A stretch of 11,084 bases of DNA from NCBI GenBank assembly GCA_011773795.1, contig WVWW01000209.1, positions 1 through 11,084 of the forward strand, given 5' to 3'. The position numbers and the translations under genes were made by a program. Below are positions 1-6,255 of this stretch, piece by piece (the first letter of the stretch is position 1; every line of letters starts with the position of its first letter). Source of the DNA: Acidobacteriota bacterium (lineage in GTDB: Bacteria > Acidobacteriota > Polarisedimenticolia > Polarisedimenticolales > Polarisedimenticolaceae). Below the pieces are notes generated by a model. The model was not told where the DNA came from, made no database searches, and saw nothing but the letters and a program-made list of their open reading frames with translations.

Positions 1-236
1 GGCGTGACGCGTTCGTCCGAGGTCTGGTCGATCGAGCCGGCTGGGGTCAACCCGAGGCGGAAGCGCACTTCGATCGCCTCGCGCCGCAGTTCGAGATCGG
101 CGGGGCGGCCGAGTCCGTGGTTCGTGAGGCCGCCGTGCTTCGGGAAAGATATCCCGCGATCGTCGTCGCGCCCTTGATGTACCTGTTGGCCGACGGGCTT
201 TTGTACCAGGTGGACGAGAAGAAGCTACAGGTCTAA
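1..236 (+). CDS. C-terminal end of an unrecognised protein (partial)
   Basis: A reading frame open from the left edge (first full codon at base 3) ends at a TAA at 234-236 and supplies the last 77 residues of a protein. It lies outside the other genes and has the G/C-rich third positions expected of coding DNA here. The peptide is acidic and helical-looking, with a hydrophobic patch (AIVVAPLMYLLADGLLY) near its end and the C-terminus DEKKLQV. I recognise no domain or catalytic motif, so no function is proposed. It converges on the cobalamin-binding gene, with 83 bases between the two stop codons and no convincing terminator hairpin there. The start and most of the protein are outside the window. 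Confidence 0.6.
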   Translation, partial: RDAFVRGLVDRAGWGQPEAEAHFDRLAPQFEIGGAAESVVREAAVLRERYPAIVVAPLMYLLADGLLYQVDEKKLQV

Positions 237-319
237 TCCTTGACCACCTTGCCGCCCCGGATCACGACGGCGAGCTCGACTCCGGCTTTGTTGAGGGCGA
301 ACCTGTCCGCGCTAACGCG

Positions 320-1366
320 TCAGTCGGTGAGCTTGGCGGCCAGGGGCACCGCGTCCTCGACACGCGCGGCGTGCCCGTCGGCGCCGATCTTGCGCCAAAG
401 ATCGGGCAGTGGGTCGAACACGGGGCCGCCGACAATCACCTTGGCCTTGCGCCCATCGAGGCTGCCGATGCGCTCGATCACTCGACGAACGGACTTGAGG
501 TGCGGGTCCAAGACGGCGGAAAGCACCAAAACGTCCGCGTCGAAGTAGGCGACACTCCGCGCGATCTCGTCATCCGGCACATCGGGTCCCAGGTTCACCG
601 ATCGCCACCCGGCCATCTCGAAGAAGTCCGAGATCGCGCGGATGCCGATGTCGTGGACGTTGCCCGCGACGGACGCCAGCAGGACGGTCTTTCCTGTACT
701 CGCCGAAGACCGTCCTCTCTCACACAGCAGGGCCATCGCCCGCTGCGTCGTTGTCGTGATGACGTGTTCCTCGGCGATCGTCAACTCACCGGCATGCCAC
801 AAGCGGCCCACCTCGCGCTGCGCCGGCATCAACACGTTCAGATAAACCTCCCTCGCGGCACTCGCGGCATCGACCGGCCCGACGATGCGATCGACAGCCT
901 CGCGCGGGTTCCCGGCAAGGATCGTTTCCAAGTAGGCCAAAGCGGCCGCGGGGGCCGCCACGGACGACACCCTTTCCACGGCGCCCGTGCCTTCAAGCGC
1001 CCGAAGCGCGTCGCTGATCGGGTCCACTGCCGTGGCCGCAACCTTCGGAGGCAGCTTCTCTTGCAGCGTGTCGCGGAGCGCCGCGAGCGCGGCGAGCAGA
1101 TCACCCACGGGGGCGCCACGGGAAGCGAATTCCGAGCGGGTCCACGTCATGCGGCTCTCGAACAGCTTCGCCGCGCCGCTGTCGAGCGCCGCGGAGAGGT
1201 CCACCAGCCAGCGCTGCAGTTGGGCTTTCCAGTTTGCGAAGGCGTCCGGATCATAACGTTCGACGATCTCCGGGTGTCGTTCGAGTAGCAGGCTCGCAGC
1301 GAGGCCGGCGTAACCGGACGCGCTCGCTTCAAGCATCTGCGCGACGAACTTGCCAGCGGAGCTCAT
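320..1366 (-). CDS. Cobalamin (B12)-binding sensor protein with CarH-type W-x9-EH signature, no DNA-binding domain
   Basis: Predicted 348-residue soluble protein. Residues 1-140 are helical and lack the MerR helix-turn-helix of CarH/LitR; the stretch around 65-105 resembles the helical N-terminal regions of some signalling proteins. Residues about 142-215 form the B12-binding cap helical bundle with W190-H191 and, nine residues after the Trp, E200-H201: the W-x9-EH motif of CarH-type photoreceptors, in which the His after the Trp forms the light-state Co bond. Residues 224-345 are the Rossmann-like B12 domain with N236-x-H238-xx-G241 (lower-ligand His) and V312-G-G-P315. The ATG at 1366 is chosen because a GGGAGG lies 12 bases upstream and conserved-looking sequence begins there. 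An in-frame ATG at 1465 would add 33 poor-looking residues but lies nearer the predicted promoter. It has its own promoter (1504-1534). Without an output domain it presumably acts through a partner. It could also be a corrinoid protein of metabolism, but no methyltransferase is nearby. Confidence 0.85.
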   Translation of the reverse strand: MSSAGKFVAQMLEASASGYAGLAASLLLERHPEIVERYDPDAFANWKAQLQRWLVDLSAALDSGAAKLFESRMTWTRSEFASRGAPVGDLLAALAALRDTLQEKLPPKVAATAVDPISDALRALEGTGAVERVSSVAAPAAALAYLETILAGNPREAVDRIVGPVDAASAAREVYLNVLMPAQREVGRLWHAGELTIAEEHVITTTTQRAMALLCERGRSSASTGKTVLLASVAGNVHDIGIRAISDFFEMAGWRSVNLGPDVPDDEIARSVAYFDADVLVLSAVLDPHLKSVRRVIERIGSLDGRKAKVIVGGPVFDPLPDLWRKIGADGHAARVEDAVPLAAKLTD

Positions 1367-1503
1367 GCTCGAATCGTGCCTCCCGGGCGGATGATGACCG
1401 GCGCCAAATTCTAACACCCTCGAAAACGAGTCTTCGTGACCCTTGAGCTGCCTCAATCCACCCATTCGAGTCCCGTTTCTCCGGCTCTAACCGGCCTCAC
1501 CAA

Positions 1504-1534
1504 GGACTTCGCCTCTCGGCCGGCGGTGGATTCA
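1504..1534 (-). promoter_or_regulatory. ECF-type promoter of the cobalamin-sensor gene
   Basis: On the minus strand TGAATCC (1534-1528) is followed after 17 bp by GAAGTCC (1510-1504). It sits in the gap between the anti-sigma stop codon (1549) and the sensor gene and points at the latter. It is one of six matches to the shared element in this window. Predicted transcription would start near 1497, giving a leader of about 130 bases to the ATG at 1366, or about 30 bases to the ATG at 1465. Confidence 0.75.
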
Positions 1535-1548
1535 GTGACTTTGAAGGC

Positions 1549-2349
1549 TCAGGCGTCGACGGGCGCGACGACGAGCAGGGGACCGTCCGAGACGACGACG
1601 CCGCCGGGCTGCTCCAGCGTGATGGCGAAGGCGGCGGGGCTGATTGCACGCAGCTTGGCGTCGATCGGGACGATGACCTCGTCCATCCCGGCGGGGATGT
1701 CGAAGACGCCGCCGTCGATCGGGCGCTCGTCTCGTGACGGATCGACGATCCACAACTGATACTGGGCGACATCGCTCCGGTTGGGGGGCAGACCCTTCAA
1801 CCGCATGAAACCGGCCTGCCGCTCGTTGCTCCAGACCACATCCCCCTCGACACCCGCATATTCGGGAATCTCGGGTTTCGTCCAAGCGACGCGGATCGTG
1901 TCCGCGGCGCCACCGAGCAGCGTCTCGCGTTGCTCGGATAGCGTCGGTGCCGGTGTCGGCGTCCTCTCCGTCGTCGACCACGGCGCCCAGAGTGCCAGGA
2001 TCAGGATCGCGGCCGCGACGTACCAGCCGAGATAGCGACCCGCGGGAAAGCCCGGCTCCGTTCTCTCTTTCAGCGGCTGCGGGAACGGTGTGACGGTCGC
2101 AGTCCTCGACTCAAGATGGTCGCGCGCCTGCGCCATGATTCGATGCTTCAGATGATCCGGCATCGGCTCGACGTCGGCCGCATCCGAGACGAACGCGAGA
2201 TCCGCGGCGGCGGCGGCAAGTTCCAGGTCGTCCTCGCTCAGACCGGTGAGCTGGTGCAGCGTTCCGTCGAGTTCCATGGCGTCTTCTTCCGACAACCCCT
2301 CGGTCGCGCGGGACGCGAGCAGGTCGAGGAGGCGCTCCTGAGCACTCAT
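1549..2349 (-). CDS. RskA-type membrane-anchored anti-sigma factor
   Basis: Predicted 266-residue anti-sigma factor for the ECF sigma encoded just upstream. Residues 1-80 are an acidic, helical cytoplasmic anti-sigma region (ELDGTLHQLTGLSEDDLEL near 27-43). One membrane helix lies at about 106-122 (YLGWYVAAAILILALWAPW region). A proline/threonine-rich linker follows, then a C-terminal extracytoplasmic RskA domain at about 150-264, with the family's YQLWIVDP (197-204), GGVFDIPAG (213-221) and FAITLEQPGG (241-250) motifs. There are no cysteines, so it is not a zinc-binding ChrR/RsrA-type sensor. RskA proteins are typically inactivated by regulated intramembrane proteolysis, which is expected but not shown here. 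Its ATG overlaps the sigma stop codon (ATGA at 2349-2346) with GGGGAGG seven bases upstream, so translation is coupled. Confidence 0.93.
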   Translation of the reverse strand: MSAQERLLDLLASRATEGLSEEDAMELDGTLHQLTGLSEDDLELAAAAADLAFVSDAADVEPMPDHLKHRIMAQARDHLESRTATVTPFPQPLKERTEPGFPAGRYLGWYVAAAILILALWAPWSTTERTPTPAPTLSEQRETLLGGAADTIRVAWTKPEIPEYAGVEGDVVWSNERQAGFMRLKGLPPNRSDVAQYQLWIVDPSRDERPIDGGVFDIPAGMDEVIVPIDAKLRAISPAAFAITLEQPGGVVVSDGPLLVVAPVDA

Positions 2350-2912
2350 GACAACGCCTCCCCACCTGGTGCGGCGCCGGATGCCTGCATGGCCTCGCGA
2401 ATCCTGAGCAGTCCCCGTCGCAGATGGGTCTTGACCGTGCCCAGCGGGAGTCCTAACGCATCGGCGATGCTCTGATGGGTGTGCCCGTGATACACGGCGA
2501 GCTCGATGATCCGTTGCTGTTCGGGCTTGAGCGTGCGGATGAGCCGCTTCGCGCGTTCCGCCTCGTCCTTGATTTCCGTCGCCTTCGCGGGTCCGGGTGT
2601 ATCGAGATCGGCGGCAGCCTCGATCTCCTCCATCCCCGGTTCCCGCTTCGTCTTACGCAGACGGTCGATCAACCGGCGCCGGGCGATCATCGCGATGAAC
2701 GTGGTCTCGGACGCCTTGGAACTGTCATAGCGATCGGCGCTGGACCAGAGATCGATGAAGATCTCCTGTACCGCGTCCTCCGCCTCGGCACCGCTGGACG
2801 TGAATCGACGAGCCAGCGACCAAACCAGATTGGCGTACCGATCCAGGCACGCCCCCATCGCGCTCTCGTCACCCGCGGCAACCCGGGCCAGAAGTGAATC
2901 GTTCTCGGCCAA
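2346..2912 (-). CDS. ECF RNA polymerase sigma factor, SigK-like
   Basis: Predicted 188-residue group IV sigma factor. Region sigma-2 spans about 13-88, with the core-binding/-10 recognition segment EDAVQEIFIDLWSSADRYD (45-63) and TTFIAMIARRRLIDRLRK (70-87). Region sigma-4 spans about 118-175, with the helix-turn-helix HQSIADALGLPLGTVKTHLRR (146-166) that reads -35 elements. The start is a TTG at 2912: this frame has no ATG or GTG between it and an upstream stop, while the first internal ATG (residue 19) would remove part of sigma-2. A purine-rich AGAGAGGGAG precedes the TTG closely. It overlaps its anti-sigma gene by four bases. A strong terminator separates it from the fasciclin gene, so its promoter must lie in the roughly 45 bases before the start. 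The shared TGAATCC element is absent there, so autoregulation is not evident. It is the obvious candidate to recognise the six shared promoters. Confidence 0.95.
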   Translation of the reverse strand: MAENDSLLARVAAGDESAMGACLDRYANLVWSLARRFTSSGAEAEDAVQEIFIDLWSSADRYDSSKASETTFIAMIARRRLIDRLRKTKREPGMEEIEAAADLDTPGPAKATEIKDEAERAKRLIRTLKPEQQRIIELAVYHGHTHQSIADALGLPLGTVKTHLRRGLLRIREAMQASGAAPGGEALS

Positions 2913-2956
2913 CTCCCTCTCTCGGTCCCTATCTCGACGGTTCCGGGGAGTCTACT

Positions 2957-3001
2957 AAAAAACTGCCCGCTCCACATCGCGGGGGACGGTGGAGCGGGCA
3001 G
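2957..3001 (-). terminator. Intrinsic terminator of the fasciclin gene
   Basis: A perfect 13-bp GC-rich inverted repeat (CTGCCCGCTCCAC at 2963-2975 against GTGGAGCGGGCAG at 2989-3001, 13-base loop) is followed on the minus strand by six T residues (2962-2957). It lies 33 bases past the fasciclin stop codon and 45 bases before the sigma-factor start, so it separates the two transcription units. Confidence 0.92.
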
Positions 3002-3033
3002 CATCGGCCTAGCAACAACAGTCTGCGGACAGA

Positions 3034-3540
3034 TCAGCTACCCGGGATGATCACTTCGTCGATGACGTGGATCACGCCGTTCGTGGCCGTCACGTCGGTG
3101 GCGACGATCTTCGCCTGGTCGACCATGAGCGCGCCCTTCTCGCTCGAAACCACGAGCTTGCTCCCCTGCAACGTCTCGACACGGCCCGGCTTGACGTCGG
3201 AGCTGAGGATCTTCCCCGGCACCACGTGGTAGGTCAGGATTGCCGTCAGCTTGTCCCGATTCTCCGGCTTCAGAAGCGACTCGACCGTGCCCTCCGGCAA
3301 CTTCGCGAAAGCTTCATCCGAAGGTGCGAAAACGGTGAACGGCCCCTCGCCCTTGAGCGCGTCGACCAGGCCGGCGGCCTTCACGGCGGCGACCAGGGTG
3401 TTGAAAGATCCGGCCTCGACGGCCGTGTCCACGATGTCGTGCTGGTTTCCGCAACTTCCGGCCGAAACCAGGCTGCCCGCGGAAATGACAAGGACGGCCA
3501 GCGCTCCCGCGACCGCATGTTTGAGAACGTTCTTCTTCAT
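3034..3540 (-). CDS. Secreted fasciclin (FAS1) domain protein
   Basis: Predicted 168-residue exported protein with a single FAS1 domain. An N-terminal signal sequence (MKKNVLKHAVAGALAVLVISAGSLVSA) is followed by SGNQ-like mature sequence; the Cys at about residue 30 gives only a poor lipobox, so secretion is more likely than lipidation. The FAS1 domain covers about 33-167 with the family motifs FAPSDEAFAKLP (70-81), YHVVPG (104-109) and NGVIHVIDEVIIP near the C-terminus. The ATG at 3540 has GGAGG nine bases upstream. FAS1 domains mediate adhesion or surface interactions. MPT70 and MPT83 of mycobacteria, the main SigK targets, are single-domain FAS1 proteins. Here too the gene sits beside an ECF/RskA pair and carries the shared promoter element. 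It forms its own unit, bounded by the promoter at 3602-3632 and the terminator at 2957-3001. Confidence 0.95.
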   Translation of the reverse strand: MKKNVLKHAVAGALAVLVISAGSLVSAGSCGNQHDIVDTAVEAGSFNTLVAAVKAAGLVDALKGEGPFTVFAPSDEAFAKLPEGTVESLLKPENRDKLTAILTYHVVPGKILSSDVKPGRVETLQGSKLVVSSEKGALMVDQAKIVATDVTATNGVIHVIDEVIIPGS

Positions 3541-3581
3541 CTTTCCGATCCTCCGAGGAAATGATTCTGCCGAATGTCTCG

Positions 3582-3594
3582 CCCCACGATGGGG
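3582..3594 (-). repeat. Small hairpin in the fasciclin 5' leader
   Basis: CCCCA and TGGGG flank a three-base loop (CCCCACGATGGGG on the plus strand). The hairpin would fall at or just after the predicted transcription start (about 3595) and could be a 5' stabilising stem. It is short and may have no function. Confidence 0.3.
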
Positions 3595-3601
3595 TCACCT
3601 A

Positions 3602-3632
3602 GGTCTTCGCCGGGAGGAACCGGATGGATTCA
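3602..3632 (-). promoter_or_regulatory. ECF-type promoter of the fasciclin gene
   Basis: Minus-strand TGAATCC (3632-3626), 17 bp, then GAAGACC (3608-3602), in the 106-base gap between the S9 peptidase stop and the fasciclin ATG. A start near 3595 would give a leader of about 55 bases. The -35 is followed directly by ATCC, so CCATCC, the published SigK -35 as I recall it, is also present, but no SigK -10 lies at the right distance from that hexamer. Confidence 0.78.
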
Positions 3633-3646
3633 CAAAAAGTCGACGA

Positions 3647-5722
3647 CTATTGCAACATCATCCACAGGTAGGCGTAATTCAACGCCGACATGTAGGCTCG
3701 CTGGTTGAGATTGGCCGCGGCCGCATGGCCGCCCTCGGTGTTTTCGTAATAGTAGACGTCCTTGCCCATGTCGAGCATGCGCTTGACCATCTTGCGCGCG
3801 TGGCCCGGATGGACGCGGTCGTCCCGCGTGGAGGTGGCGAAGAACACCTTGGGGTAGTCCTTCTTCTTGTCCAGGTTGTGGTACGGCGACCATTTCTTGA
3901 TGTAGTCCCAGTCGTCGGTGTCGGGGTTGCCGTACTCGGCCATCCAGCTGTTGCCGGCGAGCAGCTTGTTGTAGCGCTTCATGTCGAGCAGCGGAACCAG
4001 GCAGACCACCGCCTTGAACAGCTCCGGCCGCTGCGTGAAGGTACCGCCGACCAGCAGGCCCCCCTGGGAGCCCCCCATGATGCCGAGATGATCGGGTGAC
4101 GTGATGTTGCGCTTGATCAGGTCCTCGGCGACCGCGGCGAAGTCGTCGAAGTTCGTCTGGTGGTTCTCCTGCATCGCGGCGCGGTGCCACTCGGGTCCGA
4201 ACTCACCGCCGCCGCGGATATTCGCCAGGACGTAGACGCCGCCGCGGGAGACCCACGCGGATCCGGTCGAGCCGGAGTAGCGCGGCACCTGCGAGACCTC
4301 GAATCCGCCGTAGCCGTACAGCAGCGTGGGGTTGGCCCCGTTGGCTTCGAACCCCTTCGGCTTGAAGACGAAGTAGGGGATCATGACGCCGTCGACCGAC
4401 GGCGCCTCGAACTGCTCGACCGACATCCCCTCCGGGTCGAACCACGACGGCGAGGTCTTGATCTGTTGCGGCTCTCCGCCGTCGCGCACGAAGTAGAGGC
4501 TCGAGGGGGTCAGGAAGTCGGTGTAGGTGAAGAAAAAGCTGTCGTCGACGTCGCTGGTGCTGCCGAGTCCGATGGTGCCCAGTCCGGGCAGGGAGATCTC
4601 TTCTTTCTTCCAGCCGTCCTCGCCCGGGGTCAAGCGGTAGAGGCGCCCGCGCACGTTGTCCAGCGTCGTGAGCAGCAGGTGGTTGAGCGTGCTGCTCACG
4701 CCGCCCAGGGAGACGCGCTCCTCGGGCTCGAAGAGCACGTCGAAGTCCCGGCCGCCGGCGAGGAAATCGTCGACGTCGATCGCCAGCAACGCATCGCCGG
4801 GATAGGTCTTGCCGCCGACGGTCCAGTCCGAGCGCAAGGCGATCAGCATCCGGTCCTTGAACACGCCCTGCATGCTGGCGTCATCGGGGACGTCGATCTT
4901 GACCAACCGCTCGCCGAGCCGCATGTAGCTCGTCCCGCGGAAGAACTCCGGCGTCTTCCGAACGATGTCGTAGCGCCCCTCGGGGGTGTGCATGCTGAAC
5001 GTGCTGACCGACACGTCCTCGACGGAACCCTCGAAGACGGTCGTCGCAGCCTCCAGCGGCAGGCCTCGTTCCCACTCCTTGGAGAAACGCGGGTAGCCGG
5101 ATTTCGTCAGCGTGCCTGCACCGAAGTCGGTCCCGATCCAGAGGGTGTTCTCGTCTTTCCAGCTGACACGCGCCTTGGATTCCGGGACGTAGAAGCCGCC
5201 CTCGACGAACTTCTTGGACACCGTATCGAACTCGCGCCGCACCGACGCATCGCCCCCGCCGCGCGAGAGGGTCACCATGCACAGGCGGTATCCGGGAGGC
5301 AGACAGCTCGAGCCCTTCCAGACCCAGTTCTCGCCCTCGGCCTCGGCGAGTTCGTCGAGGTCGAGCACGATCTCCCAGGAGGGGGATTCCTTGACGTACT
5401 CATCGAGGAACGTGCGGCGCCAGATTCCCCGTACGTGGTCCTCGTCCTGCCAGTAGTTGTAGACCCAAGCACCGCGGATTCCCGCACGCGGGATCCGATC
5501 GCGCGATGTGAAGATCTTGAGCAGCTGGTCGTGGAGCTCCTCGAACTCGGGGACCGCCTCGAACTCGGCGGCGGTCGCCGCGCTCAGTTCCTTGGCCCAG
5601 GTGAGTGCCTTGTCTCCCTCGACCTCCTCGAGCCAGAGATAAGGGTCCTCCTCCTTGGCCGCCCCGAACGGGTTGACCGCGAGAAACGCAACAAGAATCG
5701 TGACCAGGAATCGTGGACGCAT
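3647..5722 (-). CDS. Exported prolyl oligopeptidase family (S9A) serine peptidase
   Basis: Predicted 691-residue peptidase of the prolyl-oligopeptidase clan, likely cleaving short peptides in the periplasm. A signal peptide covers residues 1-22 (MRPRFLVTILVAFLAVNPFGA). The mature start EDPYLWLEE is typical of the family, a beta-propeller region follows (about 70-430), and the alpha/beta-hydrolase catalytic domain covers about 435-691. The catalytic Ser is S552 in GGSQGG (commonly GGSNGG), the Asp is D634 in DDRVHP, with R636 at the substrate-binding Arg position, and the His is H666 in EGGHA. All triad residues are present, so it should be active. Length and domain order are normal. The ATG at 5722 has GGAGGAGG five bases upstream. 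It lies 62 bases downstream of tspO on the same strand but has no shared promoter element, and the regulon units flank it without including it. Confidence 0.94.
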   Translation of the reverse strand: MRPRFLVTILVAFLAVNPFGAAKEEDPYLWLEEVEGDKALTWAKELSAATAAEFEAVPEFEELHDQLLKIFTSRDRIPRAGIRGAWVYNYWQDEDHVRGIWRRTFLDEYVKESPSWEIVLDLDELAEAEGENWVWKGSSCLPPGYRLCMVTLSRGGGDASVRREFDTVSKKFVEGGFYVPESKARVSWKDENTLWIGTDFGAGTLTKSGYPRFSKEWERGLPLEAATTVFEGSVEDVSVSTFSMHTPEGRYDIVRKTPEFFRGTSYMRLGERLVKIDVPDDASMQGVFKDRMLIALRSDWTVGGKTYPGDALLAIDVDDFLAGGRDFDVLFEPEERVSLGGVSSTLNHLLLTTLDNVRGRLYRLTPGEDGWKKEEISLPGLGTIGLGSTSDVDDSFFFTYTDFLTPSSLYFVRDGGEPQQIKTSPSWFDPEGMSVEQFEAPSVDGVMIPYFVFKPKGFEANGANPTLLYGYGGFEVSQVPRYSGSTGSAWVSRGGVYVLANIRGGGEFGPEWHRAAMQENHQTNFDDFAAVAEDLIKRNITSPDHLGIMGGSQGGLLVGGTFTQRPELFKAVVCLVPLLDMKRYNKLLAGNSWMAEYGNPDTDDWDYIKKWSPYHNLDKKKDYPKVFFATSTRDDRVHPGHARKMVKRMLDMGKDVYYYENTEGGHAAAANLNQRAYMSALNYAYLWMMLQ

Positions 5723-5761
5723 CTCGACCTCCTCCGTGCTCCTACCCGGCGAATGGTACCA

Positions 5762-5779
5762 GGAACGGGGCTACGTTCC
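5762..5779 (-). repeat. Hairpin between tspO and the S9 peptidase gene
   Basis: A perfect 6-bp inverted repeat (GGAACG / CGTTCC) with a six-base loop starts six bases after the tspO stop codon. No T run follows on the minus strand, so it is at best a weak or RNA-stabilising terminator. Confidence 0.3.
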
Positions 5780-5784
5780 GCTGC

Positions 5785-6255
5785 TCAACGGTTGAGGCTC
5801 CAGATCGTCCAATTCAACGCAGCGGCAAACGATACCCAGAGCACGTAGGGGACCAGCAGCGCGGAGGCGATCGGGCGAATCTTCAGGAAGGCCCCCATCG
5901 TCGCGACGATCGCTACCCAAAGTGCGACGATCTCGACGAACGCCCAACCTGGACTGCGAAGACCGAAGAAGATCAAGGACCACAGGGCGTTGAGCACGAG
6001 CTGCAGACCGAACAGCACCAGGGCCCGCGTTCGTCCGGCGCTGTCCTCCGCAAGCCACACCAGCCATGCGGAGGCTCCCATCATCACGTACAGCGCAGAC
6101 CACACGGGTCCGAACAGGAACGCGGGCGGCGTCCATGACGGCTTCGCGAGGCCGGGGTACCACTCCCTGACCGAGCTCGCCGTGACGACCGATCCGGAAA
6201 CCCCGACGAGCATGCAGACGCCGACCGCCACGAACAAAGGGATCAGCCGATGCAT
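5785..6255 (-). CDS. tspO: TspO/MBR family membrane protein (tryptophan-rich sensory protein)
   Basis: Predicted 156-residue integral membrane protein with five transmembrane helices. Family motifs are all present: WYPGLAKPSWTPP (32-44), GPVWSALYVMMG (49-60), LFGLQLVLNALWSLIFFG (81-98) and LLVPYVLWVSFAAALN (133-148). Bacterial TspO binds and may degrade or transport porphyrins, and in Rhodobacter it modulates photopigment gene expression in response to oxygen and light. An open frame extends upstream to 6363, but the family N-terminus begins at the ATG at 6255. That ATG lies 13 bases inside the photolyase 3' end and has only a weak ribosome site, so translation is probably coupled to the photolyase. 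Both genes would be transcribed from the promoter at 7761-7791. The link to a photolyase fits a role in light or porphyrin stress. Confidence 0.93.
   Translation of the reverse strand: MHRLIPLFVAVGVCMLVGVSGSVVTASSVREWYPGLAKPSWTPPAFLFGPVWSALYVMMGASAWLVWLAEDSAGRTRALVLFGLQLVLNALWSLIFFGLRSPGWAFVEIVALWVAIVATMGAFLKIRPIASALLVPYVLWVSFAAALNWTIWSLNR

Noticed and set aside
371..1288. 305-codon plus-strand open frame opposite the B12-binding gene
   Set aside because: It is Arg/His-rich with no motif and lies antisense to clear B12-binding motifs.
2913..2956. GGAAC in front of the sigma-factor gene, resembling a generic ECF -35
   Set aside because: A -10 at normal spacing would fall on or past the start codon, leaving no room for transcription start and ribosome site.
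3566..3590. CCATCG-N17-CAGAAT upstream of the fasciclin gene, near the mycobacterial SigK consensus
   Set aside because: It has one mismatch in each half, whereas an exact TGAATCC-N17-GAAGACC element shared with five other units lies just upstream. The latter explains the promoter better.
5153..5183. GGAATCC-N17-GAAAGAC on the minus strand inside the S9 peptidase gene, close to the shared promoter element
   Set aside because: It lies in coding sequence, has a mismatch in the -35 (GGAATCC) and lacks the C that precedes GAA in all six intergenic copies. No gene starts just downstream, so it is treated as chance.
4160..5848. 562-codon plus-strand open frame opposite the S9 peptidase
   Set aside because: It is an antisense shadow of a gene with an intact catalytic triad and signal peptide. 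It has no domain, and its composition follows the opposite-strand codons.
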